DNA from: Nocardia speluncae NBRC 108251
GTDB lineage: Bacteria; Actinomycetota; Actinomycetes; Mycobacteriales; Mycobacteriaceae
Direction: 5' to 3'
Assembly (NCBI RefSeq): GCF_001613245.1
Contig: NZ_BDBZ01000020.1
Coordinates: 152,251 to 216,250, forward strand
DNA: 64,000 nt
Position numbers and translations under genes: made by a program. Below the pieces are notes generated by a model. It was not told the DNA's origin. It worked only from the letters and a program-made list of their open reading frames with translations, and did not search any database. The number at the start of each line of letters is the position of its first letter. Positions within the stretch are counted from its first letter, which is position 1. This document shows, one piece after another, positions 33,768-42,073 of the stretch.

Positions 33768-34685
33768 GTGACGGAACGACAACTGGGCAGCGTCGGAATC
33801 TGGACGTTCGCGTTCGAGAGCCAGCCCGCCGGGCGAGTCCGCGAGGCGGCGGCCGAACTCGAGGAACTCGGTTACGGCACACTGTGGTTCGGTGAGGCGT
33901 TCGGCCGGGAAGCGATGGGGCAGGCGTGGCTGCTACTCACCGCGACCGAGCGCATTACGGTCGCCGCGGGGATCGCCAATATCGCCTTCCGTGATCCGAT
34001 CGCGATGGCGACCGCGGAACGCACTCTCGGCGACGCGTTTCCCGGTCGCTTCCTGCTCGGACTCGGCGGTCACCGGGTCGGTGGGCAAACCGGCATGGTC
34101 GATGGCTACCCGATGCCTGCGATCGGGAACCGGCCGTTGGCGGTGATGGGTGACTATCTGGATGCGATGGACGCCGTACCGCACCACGGCCCCGTTCCCG
34201 GCCCCGCGCCGCGCCGCGTACTCGCCGCGCTCGGACCGAAGATGCTCGGACTGGCCGCCGAACGTACCTGGGGCGCACATCCCTACTTCGTCCCCGTCGA
34301 ACACACCGCGCTCGCGCGCGAAATCATGGGTCCGTACGCGGTCCTGGCCGTCGAGCAGGCCGTGGTCTTGGACACCGACCGGACCCGCGCACGTGCGCTG
34401 GCCCGGGCACATGTCGCCGGATATGTCGAGGCGGCGCCGCATCAGCAGGCGAATGTGCGGCGACTGGGCTTCGGCGACGCCGATATCGTCGGCGGCCCGA
34501 GTGATCGTCTTGTCGACGCGATCGTCGCCTACGGTGATGTCGACGCTATCGAGCGGCGGGTACGCGAGCACCTCGCGGCCGGCGCCGACCATGTATGTCT
34601 CCAGGTGCTGACTGCCACCCCTGCCGAGCTGCCGATGCCGGAATGGCGCGAGCTTGCGGGCCTGGGGGCCGCCGTGACTGCGTGA
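33768..34685 (+). CDS. LLM-class F420-dependent oxidoreductase-like protein
   Basis: The 305-residue protein is a luciferase-like monooxygenase-fold member: WTFAFESQPAGRVREAAAELEELGYGTLWFGEAFGREA, then TERITVAAGIANIAFRDP and FPGRFLLGLGGHRV. This matches the TIGR03620-type group of putative F420-dependent enzymes. GTG 33768 follows GGGAGAAACT. Expression is probably controlled by the divergent TetR protein through two operators. Substrate unknown; F420 use is inferred from the family. Confidence 0.85.
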   Translation: MTERQLGSVGIWTFAFESQPAGRVREAAAELEELGYGTLWFGEAFGREAMGQAWLLLTATERITVAAGIANIAFRDPIAMATAERTLGDAFPGRFLLGLGGHRVGGQTGMVDGYPMPAIGNRPLAVMGDYLDAMDAVPHHGPVPGPAPRRVLAALGPKMLGLAAERTWGAHPYFVPVEHTALAREIMGPYAVLAVEQAVVLDTDRTRARALARAHVAGYVEAAPHQQANVRRLGFGDADIVGGPSDRLVDAIVAYGDVDAIERRVREHLAAGADHVCLQVLTATPAELPMPEWRELAGLGAAVTA

Positions 34686-34805
34686 ATGCGACACGGCTTC
34701 GAGATTTACGGAGCCATCCCGTCCAGAAAAAGACGTCGCGCCGGCTCGCCGGTAGCTCCTCGGCGCCGGATCGGGCGAAAATGCTCCTCACCCCCGTAGG
34801 GCAGG

Positions 34806-35141
34806 TCAGACAAGTTCCAGCACATGAGGTGGGGCTGCCTGGCGCCACGAATCGCGGATTATCGCCCGCAATTCGTCGTGATCGTCGAGAGCGGACAGCC
34901 GCACCCGGACCCACGCATTCCCCGCTTCGTGACCCGCAATCCAGAACTTGGCAGGTTCGGCGACCACCAGTTCGTCGCGGTCGACAATCGGGCAGCGCAC
35001 CGCCATCGAAGTCTCGTCTTCGGGCAGAGTGAGGAACAACCGGCGCTCCACCCGGAAGATCGGCATCCCCCAGGCGAACTCCTCGCTGGTTTCCGGCAGC
35101 GAAAGAGCGTAGGCGCGTGCATCATCCCCGGAAGCAGTCAT
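34806..35141 (-). CDS. MmcQ/YjbR-family protein
   Basis: From ATG 35141 this is a 111-residue protein with the YjbR fold: YALSLPETSEEFAWGMPIFRVERRLFLTLPEDE, then WVRVRLSALDDHDELRAIIRDSWRQAAPPHVL. The family has a CyaY-like double-wing fold with presumed DNA binding and no defined role. A longer in-frame extension overlaps the promoter region and pncA and is not used. It is encoded downstream of pncA on the same strand. Confidence 0.82.
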   Translation of the reverse strand: MTASGDDARAYALSLPETSEEFAWGMPIFRVERRLFLTLPEDETSMAVRCPIVDRDELVVAEPAKFWIAGHEAGNAWVRVRLSALDDHDELRAIIRDSWRQAAPPHVLELV

Positions 35142-35193
35142 GAACGAATTGTGCCCCGGCGCACCGACAGACGTGACCGCACCGGGCGCGAAT

Positions 35194-35763
35194 TCAGGCG
35201 CCCGCGACGGCACCCGCGAGCTCGACCCCGGCCCGATCGAGCTGGTGCAGGGCCGATTCCACCGTCGCCGGGGCGACGCCCGCGGTCAGGCCGAGCAGAA
35301 CCCGGGTGGTCAACCCGGCCCCGACCGCGTCCAAGGCGGTGGCCCGGACGCAGTGGTCGGTGGCGATCCCGGCGATATCCACCGAGGTGATGCCGTGGGC
35401 ACGCAACCATTCGGTGAGTGGTGTGCCGTCGGACGCGGCCCCCTCGAACCCCGAGTAGGCGGCCGAATACTCCCCCTTCGAGAAAACTTCCTGCACGGCA
35501 CCGGTCTCGAAATCCGGATGGAATTCCGCACCGGGCGTTCCGACTCGGCAGTGCGGTGGCCAGCTGTCCACGAAATCCGGGGACTCGGAGAAATGCGCGC
35601 CCGGATCGATGTGGTGGTCTCGCGTAGCCACCACCGCGTCGTAGTCGGCGTCGCGCAGATATTCGCTGATCAACCCAGCGACACGGGCCCCACCGGTCAC
35701 CGCGAGGGAACCGCCCTCGCAGAAATCGTTCTGCACATCCACCACGATCAGCGCACGTTTCAT
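35194..35763 (-). CDS. pncA: Nicotinamidase/pyrazinamidase
   Basis: The 189-residue enzyme hydrolyses nicotinamide to nicotinate. The catalytic triad is visible as Asp9 (VVDVQNDF), Lys96 (FSKGEY) and Cys138 (ATDHCVRATALDA). Metal ligands Asp49, His51, His57 and His71 lie in RDHHIDPGAHF and PPHC. GGAGGA precedes the ATG. It is 27 nt downstream of pncB on the same strand, so the two salvage steps (nicotinamide to nicotinate to nicotinate mononucleotide) form an operon. In mycobacteria this enzyme activates pyrazinamide. Confidence 0.95.
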   Translation of the reverse strand: MKRALIVVDVQNDFCEGGSLAVTGGARVAGLISEYLRDADYDAVVATRDHHIDPGAHFSESPDFVDSWPPHCRVGTPGAEFHPDFETGAVQEVFSKGEYSAAYSGFEGAASDGTPLTEWLRAHGITSVDIAGIATDHCVRATALDAVGAGLTTRVLLGLTAGVAPATVESALHQLDRAGVELAGAVAGA

Positions 35764-35790
35764 AGTGTCAGTTTCCTCCGCACCGGGCGG

Positions 35791-37101
35791 TCAGGCCACA
35801 AAGGTGGTGGAGACCGCCGGGTCGCCGTCGGACAGTTTGAGGCCCTCCCACGGCAAACTCACCAGACCGCGGGCCACCAAGCCACGGGATTCGACGAGCG
35901 TCGGATGGTCGAGCACCTCGCCGCCGCCGACCAGTGGAACCATCAGATCACGGACCTCGAGAGCACCGGGGTCCGGCGGATCGCCTGCCGCCCGGTAGAC
36001 GATCTCCTCCACAATCGTCCCGGTGGGCCGGGCCAGTCGTATCGCCCGTTTCGCCCCACCCCGCGACTCCTTGTGGCTGGACCTCTTGGCCACTGGCAAA
36101 CCCTCGACCTCGACCAGCTTGTACACCATGCCGGCGGTCGGGGCACCCGAACCGGTGACCAGCTGGGTACCGACGCCATAGGCATCCACGGGTTCTGCGC
36201 GCAGCGCCGCGATCGCATATTCGTCCAGATCGCCGGAGACCACGATACGGGTGTTCACCGCGCCCAGTTCATCCAGTTGCTGCCGGACCTGCCGGGCGAG
36301 CACGCCCAGATCACCGGAATCGATTCGCACCGCCCCCAGCTCCGGTCCGGCCACCTGCACCGCGAGCTCGACACCGCGGGTGATGTCGAAGGTATCGACC
36401 AGCAGTGTCGTTCCCGGGCCGAACGCCGCCACCTGACTGCGGAACGCTTCCACCTCATGCTCCCCGTCGGGTCCGCTGTGCACGAGAGTGAACGCGTGCG
36501 CGCTGGTGCCGGCACCCGGCACTCCGTAGCGGCGTACGGCCTCCAGATTCGAGGTCGCGTGGAAACCGGCCAGATAGGCCGCGCGGGCGCTGGCCGGTGC
36601 GGCCAGTTCGTGCGTGCGCCGCGACCCCATCTCGATCATGCGGCGCCCGCCCGCGGCGCTCACCATCCGGGCGGCCGCGGACGCGATCGCGCTGTCGTGG
36701 TTGAGGACCGACAACACCAAGGTCTCCAGTACGACGCATTCGGCGAAGGTCCCCGTCACCGACAGGATCGGTGATCCCGGGAAATACAGTTCCCCTTCGG
36801 GGTAGCCGTCGATATCGCCGGTGAAACGGTAATTCCGCAACCAGTCGATGGTGGCGGTGTCCAGGAACCCGGCGGCGATCTCCAGCTCCGCTTCGCCGAA
36901 CCGGAAGCGGGTCAGGGCATCGAGGAAACGACCGGTCCCGGCCACCACGCCGTAGCGGCGGCCGTGTGGCAAACGCCGGGCGAACACCTCGAAGGTGCAG
37001 CGCCGCACCGCGGAACCGTCGGCCAGCGCGGCCGCCAGCATCGTGAGCTCGTATTGGTCGGTGAGCAGCGCGCTGCTGCCGGCGGTATCGCGCGGGTCCA
37101 C
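35791..37101 (-). CDS. pncB: Nicotinate phosphoribosyltransferase
   Basis: The 436-residue enzyme converts nicotinate, PRPP and ATP to nicotinate mononucleotide. Family features are LLTDQYELTMLAAALADG, FTGDIDGYPEGELYFPGSPI, the catalytic-His-type segment HSGPDGEHEVEAFRSQV, and VRIDSGDLGVLARQVRQQLDELG. The start is GTG 37101; the longer open frame upstream enters the clpS promoter region and lacks homology. It is divergent from clpS, as in M. tuberculosis (pncB1/Rv1330c-Rv1331). Confidence 0.93.
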   Translation of the reverse strand: MDPRDTAGSSALLTDQYELTMLAAALADGSAVRRCTFEVFARRLPHGRRYGVVAGTGRFLDALTRFRFGEAELEIAAGFLDTATIDWLRNYRFTGDIDGYPEGELYFPGSPILSVTGTFAECVVLETLVLSVLNHDSAIASAAARMVSAAGGRRMIEMGSRRTHELAAPASARAAYLAGFHATSNLEAVRRYGVPGAGTSAHAFTLVHSGPDGEHEVEAFRSQVAAFGPGTTLLVDTFDITRGVELAVQVAGPELGAVRIDSGDLGVLARQVRQQLDELGAVNTRIVVSGDLDEYAIAALRAEPVDAYGVGTQLVTGSGAPTAGMVYKLVEVEGLPVAKRSSHKESRGGAKRAIRLARPTGTIVEEIVYRAAGDPPDPGALEVRDLMVPLVGGGEVLDHPTLVESRGLVARGLVSLPWEGLKLSDGDPAVSTTFVA

Positions 37102-37284
37102 GGTTGTCCACTGTAAACAGGCGCGGCCACCGATCAGGTGAACCACCCGCCACGCCCGGGACGAAGAGCAATCCGGCACCCGCTTTCCAGGGTGTACCGC
37201 GCGGACCTTCGCCGGGCCAGACGCAGCCGTATTGTTCCTGCTCCGGGTGTTGTGAATTACTCCGCGAGTCGTACCCTTGGTTTC

Positions 37285-37647
37285 ATGGCCCTGTGCAACA
37301 CAGCACCCCGCTCCCGGACGATCGAGGTCCGCGTAGGCGCCGCCGGCGCTACGTTGTCGGCGGCTCAGGCAACCCCCGAGGCCGTGGAAGCCACCGAGAT
37401 CCTGGAGGCCGAGGACCGCCCATGGGTCACCGTGGTGTGGGACGATCCGGTCAACCTGATGCACTACGTCGCTTATATCTTCCAGAAGCTGTTCGGCTAC
37501 AGCAAAGCCAAGGCGACCGAGCTGATGCTCAAAGTGCACAACGAGGGCAGAGCCGTCGTATCGTCCGGTTCGCGGGACAAAATGGAACAGGATGTCCGCA
37601 GGTTGCACGCGGCCGGACTGTGGGCGACCATGCAACGAGACGACTGA
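37285..37647 (+). CDS. clpS: ATP-dependent Clp protease adaptor ClpS
   Basis: The 120-residue protein carries the ClpS core from residue 50: PWVTVVWDDPVNLMHYVAYIFQKLFGYSKAKATELMLKVHNEGRAVV. Its N-degron pocket residues include Asn-x-Met and the final His (VHNEG). ClpS delivers N-degron substrates to ClpC1P1P2. The N-terminal 45 residues are variable. A longer in-frame reading upstream is not supported. It is followed 21 nt later by the DUF2017 gene. Confidence 0.93.
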   Translation: MALCNTAPRSRTIEVRVGAAGATLSAAQATPEAVEATEILEAEDRPWVTVVWDDPVNLMHYVAYIFQKLFGYSKAKATELMLKVHNEGRAVVSSGSRDKMEQDVRRLHAAGLWATMQRDD

Positions 37648-37668
37648 TCGGACGGTTACCGTAGCGAC

Positions 37669-38238
37669 GTGCGTAAATGGAGCCGGAAGAACTCATTGGG
37701 CGGTCTCAAGCTGCGGTCGGAGCTGGACGCGCGCGAAGCGAGCGTGCTGCGCTCGCTGGTCGGCGCGGTCTCCGGCCTGCTCGGTGAGCGCGCGTCGTCC
37801 GCCCCCGAGGACGAGCTCGCCGCACTCACCGGTCTGCGCAGCGGGAACACCCTCCCGCCGGACGATCCCCGGCTGGCCCGGCTGCTCCCCGATTTCCATC
37901 GTGCCGAACCCGGCTCCCCCGACGCCGATCGCGCCGATCTCAACAGCGCCCTGCGGGGATTGCACGAACCGGAGATCATCGACGAGAAACTGGCGGCCGC
38001 GGGCGTCGTCCTGCGCACCGTGCCGGAGGACGGCGGCAAGATCGCACTGACACCGGAGGAAGCGGACGCCTGGCTCGCCGCCCTCACCGATATCCGGCTG
38101 GCCCTGGGCGTGGTCCTGGAAATCGACGCCGACACCCCCGAACAGTTCCCGCCCGACGACCCCCGCGCCCCGCATCTGGACGTCTATCACTGGCTCACCT
38201 GGATGCAGGACTCCCTATTGCAGGCAATGGCCCCGTGA
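37669..38238 (+). CDS. DUF2017-family protein (Rv1332-like)
   Basis: The 189-residue helical protein belongs to the DUF2017 family that accompanies clpS in actinobacteria. Features are LKLRSELDAREASVLRSLVGAVSGLLGE, DDPRLARLLPDFHRAEPG and LDVYHWLTWMQDSLLQA. TACCGT lies exactly 6 nt before the GTG start, so an internal leaderless promoter between clpS and this gene is likely. Its GTG-TGA overlap with the next gene shows coupling. Function unknown; the association hints at proteolysis. Confidence 0.87.
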   Translation: MRKWSRKNSLGGLKLRSELDAREASVLRSLVGAVSGLLGERASSAPEDELAALTGLRSGNTLPPDDPRLARLLPDFHRAEPGSPDADRADLNSALRGLHEPEIIDEKLAAAGVVLRTVPEDGGKIALTPEEADAWLAALTDIRLALGVVLEIDADTPEQFPPDDPRAPHLDVYHWLTWMQDSLLQAMAP

Positions 38239-39296
38239 CCGGCGCACCCGGACCGCTCAACGCGCTCACCGATATCGCCGGCCTGCTGGTCGGCCACCAC
38301 CACGTCCTCGACCCCGACGCCACCCGGGGTTCCGGCGCCGCCACCGGCAGCACGGTGGTCCGCGCGCCGGGCGGGGCGGTCGCCGCGGTGGATGTGCGCG
38401 GTGGCGGCCCCGGCACCCGGGAAACCGATCTGCTCGACCCCGCCAATACCGTGCGGCACGCGCACGCGATCCTGCTCACCGGTGGAAGTGCCTACGGCCT
38501 GGCCGCCGCGGACGGTGTGATGCGCTGGCTGGAGGAACACGGCGAGGGCATCCCGATGGACCCGGCCGACCCCACCCGTGTGGTGCCGATCGTGCCGGGC
38601 GCCGTGATCTTCGATCTGCCGGTCGGCGATTGGTCCACCCGCCCGACTGCCGAGTTCGGCTATCACGCCGCGGAAGCAGCCGGACCCGATTTCCTGCGCG
38701 GGTCCGTCGGCGCGGGAGCCGGCGCGCAGGCCGGCGCGCTCAAAGGCGGTATCGGCAGCGCGAGTATCCGCTTCACCGACGGTATCGCCGCCGGCGTCAC
38801 TGTCGGCGCGCTCGTGGTCGCGAACCCGGTCGGATCGGTTTTCGACCCCCGCACCGGGCTGCCGTGGGGTGTCGGCACCGACGGACCCGAGTTCGCCGGG
38901 TTCCGGCCGGCCACACCGGAACAGCTGGCCGCGGCCAATGCGCTCCCGGTGAAGAGCACCGTCCTCAACACCACGATCGGCGTGGTCGCCACGGACGCAC
39001 CGCTCGACACTCTGGGCTGCCGCCGCCTCGCCACCACCGCGCACGATGGTTTGGCGCGGGCCGTACGACCGGCGCATTCCCCTCTCGACGGCGATACGTT
39101 CTTCGCTCTGGCCACCGGCACGGCGACACCCCCGGACCTTCCTGCCCTTCCGGCGACCTTCCCCGGCGACCTCCCGCTGCTCGACGAGTTGTGCACGGCC
39201 GCCGCGGTCTGCGTGGAGCGGGCGGTGGTCGACGCGATCCGTTCGGCAGTATCGGTGGCGGGTATCCCGTCCTACAGCGAGCTGTTCGGCAGCTGA
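38235..39296 (+). CDS. P1-family (DmpA/S58) self-processing aminopeptidase-like protein
   Basis: The 353-residue protein is an Rv1333-type P1 peptidase: NALTDIAGLLVGHHHVLD, LTGGSAYGLAAADGVMRWLEEHG, GSVGAGAGAQAGALKGG, and the processing site VLNTTIGVVATDAPL. In that motif a Thr becomes the N-terminal nucleophile after autocleavage. It overlaps DUF2017 by 4 nt. The natural substrate is unknown. The order clpS-DUF2017-P1-mec matches M. tuberculosis. Confidence 0.9.
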   Translation: MTGAPGPLNALTDIAGLLVGHHHVLDPDATRGSGAATGSTVVRAPGGAVAAVDVRGGGPGTRETDLLDPANTVRHAHAILLTGGSAYGLAAADGVMRWLEEHGEGIPMDPADPTRVVPIVPGAVIFDLPVGDWSTRPTAEFGYHAAEAAGPDFLRGSVGAGAGAQAGALKGGIGSASIRFTDGIAAGVTVGALVVANPVGSVFDPRTGLPWGVGTDGPEFAGFRPATPEQLAAANALPVKSTVLNTTIGVVATDAPLDTLGCRRLATTAHDGLARAVRPAHSPLDGDTFFALATGTATPPDLPALPATFPGDLPLLDELCTAAAVCVERAVVDAIRSAVSVAGIPSYSELFGS

Positions 39297-39388
39297 ACTC
39301 CAGGACTCGGGAATAGGCGAATATCGTCGACGGTTGTCGGCTGTGATGGGTCGGCGAGAGCCGAGACGATGTGTGGAGAGGTTCGATT

Positions 39389-39811
39389 GTGCTCGTGATC
39401 AGGGCCGACCTGGTGGATGCGATGGTTGCGCACGCCCGTGCCGACCATCCCGACGAAGCCTGCGGCATCATCGCGGGGCCCGAGGGAGCCGACCGTCCCG
39501 AGCGGTTCGTGGCGATGATCAACGCCGAGCGTTCCCCGACGTTCTACCGGTTCGACTCCGGTGAGCAGCTGAAGGTGTGGCGGGCGATGGACGACGCCGA
39601 CGAGGAACCGGTGGTGATCTACCACTCACACACCGCCACCGAGGCCTATCCCAGCCGCACCGATATCTCCTTCGCCTCCGAGCCCGGCGCGCACTACGTC
39701 CTGATCTCGACCCGCGACCCGGAGCAGCACGAGTTGCGCAGCTACCGGATCCTCGACGGCGAAGTCACCGAGGAACCGGTGCGGATCGTCGCCGCCTACG
39801 AAACCGCCTGA
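39389..39811 (+). CDS. mec: JAMM-type metallopeptidase Mec+ (CysO-cysteine hydrolase)
   Basis: The 140-residue Zn peptidase has the full JAMM signature HSHTATEAYPSRTD and the upstream Glu in DEACGIIAGPEG. Mec+ releases free cysteine from the CysO-Cys adduct made by CysM. GTG 39389 follows AGAGG with 7-nt spacing; an ATG 18 nt upstream is possible. cysO starts 51 nt downstream and cysM follows. The three genes form the sulfide-independent, thiocarboxylate cysteine pathway that tolerates oxidative stress. Confidence 0.94.
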   Translation: MLVIRADLVDAMVAHARADHPDEACGIIAGPEGADRPERFVAMINAERSPTFYRFDSGEQLKVWRAMDDADEEPVVIYHSHTATEAYPSRTDISFASEPGAHYVLISTRDPEQHELRSYRILDGEVTEEPVRIVAAYETA

Positions 39812-39862
39812 CCCCCACAATTTCCGACCGACTTCCGAGAAGACAACAAGCGAGGAGCACCC

Positions 39863-40138
39863 ATGCCGGTCACCGTGTCCATCCCGACGATCATGCGCGC
39901 CCACACCGGGGGCGAGAAGCGCGTCGAGGCCAAGGGGTCCACGCTTGCCGCGGTGATCGAGGATCTGGAGGCCAACCATCCGGGTCTGGCCGAGCGCCTG
40001 CTCAACGAGGGCAAGCTGAACCGCTACGTCAATATCTATGTCGACGACGAGGATGTCCGGTTCTCCGGCGGCCTCGGCACCGCCGTGGGCGAAGGTGCGA
40101 CGGTGACGATTCTGCCGGCCGTCGCGGGCGGGGCCTGA
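39863..40138 (+). CDS. cysO: Sulfur-carrier protein CysO with an extra C-terminal Ala
   Basis: The 91-residue ubiquitin-fold protein has VTVSIPTIMRAHTGGEKRVE, YVNIYVDDEDVRFSGGL and ends VTILPAVAGGA. CysO carries sulfur as a thiocarboxylate on a C-terminal Gly-Gly. Here an Ala codon (GCC) follows the Gly-Gly before TGA, so the mature end is not exposed as translated. Either the Ala is removed (Mec+ is adjacent) or the protein works differently. It lies between mec and cysM. GAGGAG precedes the ATG. Confidence 0.93.
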   Translation: MPVTVSIPTIMRAHTGGEKRVEAKGSTLAAVIEDLEANHPGLAERLLNEGKLNRYVNIYVDDEDVRFSGGLGTAVGEGATVTILPAVAGGA

Positions 40139-40145
40139 CGGTCCG

Positions 40146-41108
40146 GTGGCACGCTACGAATCCCTGATCGCGACGCTGGGCAATACGCCGCTGGTCGGTC
40201 TGCGCAATCTCTCCCCACAGTGGGAGGGTGAGCTGCCGGTGCGGTTGTGGGCCAAGCTCGAGGACCGCAACCCCACCGGGTCCATCAAGGACCGCCCGGC
40301 TTTGCGCATGATCGAGCAGGCCGAAGCCGACGGCCGGCTCACCCCCGGCTGCACCATCCTGGAACCCACCAGCGGCAACACCGGCATCTCGCTGGCCATG
40401 GCGGCGAAGCTCAAGGGCTACCGCCTGGTGTGCGTGATGCCGGAGAACACTTCGGTGGAGCGGCGGCAGCTGCTCACCATGTTCGGCGCCGAGATCATCG
40501 ATTCCCCCGCCGCGGGCGGTTCGAACCAGGCCGTGGCCAAGGCCAAGGAGATCGCCGCGGCGAACCCCGACTGGGTGATGCTCTACCAGTACGGCAACCC
40601 TGCGAACGCCCTCGCCCATTACGAGACCACCGGCCCGGAGATCCTCGCCGACCTACCGGAGATCACCCATTTCGTGGCCGGTCTGGGCACCACCGGCACG
40701 CTGATGGGTACCGGGCGGTTCCTGCGGGAGAAGGTCGCGGGTATCCAGATCGTCGCTGCCGAACCCCGGTACGGGGAGCTGGTCTACGGACTGCGCAATA
40801 TCGACGAGGGCTTCATCCCGGAGCTGTACGACGAATCGGTGCTCACCAGCCGGTTCTCCGTCGGCCCCTACGATGCAGTCCGCCGGACCCGCGAGCTGGT
40901 GCTGGAAGAGGGCATCTTCGCCGGAATTTCCACCGGCGCGATCCTGCACGCGGCACTGGGCGTGGCGCGAAAGGTCGCCGCGGCCGGTGAACGAGCAGAT
41001 ATCGCTTTCGTCGTCGCCGACGGGGGCTGGAAATACCTGTCCACCGGCGCCTACGACGGCACCCTCGAGGAGGCCGAGGAACGCCTCGAAGGCCAGCTCT
41101 GGGCTTGA
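40146..41108 (+). CDS. cysM: O-phosphoserine sulfhydrylase CysM (CysO-thiocarboxylate-dependent)
   Basis: The 320-residue PLP enzyme has Lys48 in NPTGSIKDRPA, the substrate loop EPTSGNTGISLAMAAKL, the phosphate cup GLGTTGTLMGTGRFL and a late STGAILHAAL. It is the CysM type that uses O-phosphoserine and CysO-COSH. GTG 40146 starts 7 nt after cysO. The final QLWA ends in a short extension, as in mycobacterial CysM, where the C-terminus closes the active site. Confidence 0.94.
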   Translation: MARYESLIATLGNTPLVGLRNLSPQWEGELPVRLWAKLEDRNPTGSIKDRPALRMIEQAEADGRLTPGCTILEPTSGNTGISLAMAAKLKGYRLVCVMPENTSVERRQLLTMFGAEIIDSPAAGGSNQAVAKAKEIAAANPDWVMLYQYGNPANALAHYETTGPEILADLPEITHFVAGLGTTGTLMGTGRFLREKVAGIQIVAAEPRYGELVYGLRNIDEGFIPELYDESVLTSRFSVGPYDAVRRTRELVLEEGIFAGISTGAILHAALGVARKVAAAGERADIAFVVADGGWKYLSTGAYDGTLEEAEERLEGQLWA

Positions 41109-41290
41109 GTTCTACGGCGCGTCCGGCCTGCGGGTTCCGGCCCTCGGTTCCCGGCCGCCCGCCGGGATAGCCGACATCCCCGACCGAGACCGAGGGCACC
41201 GACTCGCACAGCCGAGTGCGGCGCCACGAACCCAGTACCCTCGAGGTAGGCGCGCGGAGCGGCTTCGGTGCGCCGAGGAGGAGGATCGTC

Positions 41291-42004
41291 ATGACCGGTG
41301 GCGCACCCCTGGGCGCTTCGTTCGACCCCGATCGTATTTCCGCGCTCCGGCCGGCACCCGGTGGTGGAACGGGCGCCCCTGCCGGCCGGCCCCGGTTCAC
41401 CACCGGACGAGCCTTCGGTCGGGCCGCGGTGGTGATGGCCGCGTTCGTCGTGCTGCTGTATCTGATCGAATCGGTGGATTCGATCATCGACTACTGCATC
41501 GACTGCACCGGGGGGATCGAACCGCGCGCCGTCGACGGCCTGGACGGCATCCTGTTCGCTCCGCTGCTGCACGGCAGCTGGGACCATCTGATCGGCAATA
41601 CACTGCCGGTACTGATCCTGGGTTTCCTGACACTGGCCACCGGTATCGGCCGCGGGCTGGCCGCCACCGCGATCATCTGGGTCGTCGCGGGCGTGGGCAC
41701 CTGGCTCACCGGCGGCGCGAACACCGTGCACATCGGCGCGTCATCGCTGGTCTTCGGCTGGCTCACCTATCTGATCTGCCGCGGCTGGTTCGCCCGCCGG
41801 ATCGGACAGATCGTTCTCGGCGTGGTGATACTCGTCTTCTACGGCTCCCTACTGTGGGGCGTTCTCCCAGGTCAAGACGGAATCTCCTGGCAGGGGCACC
41901 TTTTCGGCGCAATGGGTGGACTGATCGCCGGCTGGGTACTCTCCACTGATGAACGTCGACACCGCCGGCAACTGCGCACCGGGACAACCGTTCCACCCCG
42001 GTGA
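41291..42004 (+). CDS. Rhomboid-family intramembrane serine protease
   Basis: The 237-residue membrane protein has six helices. The catalytic Ser151 lies in HIGASSLVFGW (GxSx) and His203 in WQGHLFGAMGG. The Asn-Thr-Leu-Pro after HGSWDHLIGNTLP marks the conserved second-helix HxxxN motif. GAGGAGG precedes the ATG. This corresponds to Rv1337. In M. tuberculosis the following gene is murI, but here the Rv1339-type gene follows directly. Substrates are unknown. Confidence 0.92.
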   Translation: MTGGAPLGASFDPDRISALRPAPGGGTGAPAGRPRFTTGRAFGRAAVVMAAFVVLLYLIESVDSIIDYCIDCTGGIEPRAVDGLDGILFAPLLHGSWDHLIGNTLPVLILGFLTLATGIGRGLAATAIIWVVAGVGTWLTGGANTVHIGASSLVFGWLTYLICRGWFARRIGQIVLGVVILVFYGSLLWGVLPGQDGISWQGHLFGAMGGLIAGWVLSTDERRHRRQLRTGTTVPPR

Positions 42005-42073
42005 CCGTGAATGCGGCCAGGATTTTCGGGGGATGCAGTCTTGAATCGGGAAACATCGTGGCAGCATGGGAGC

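Noticed and set aside
37102..37635. Upstream extension of the pncB frame
   Set aside because: It would cover clpS on the other strand and the divergent promoter; homology begins at GTG 37101.
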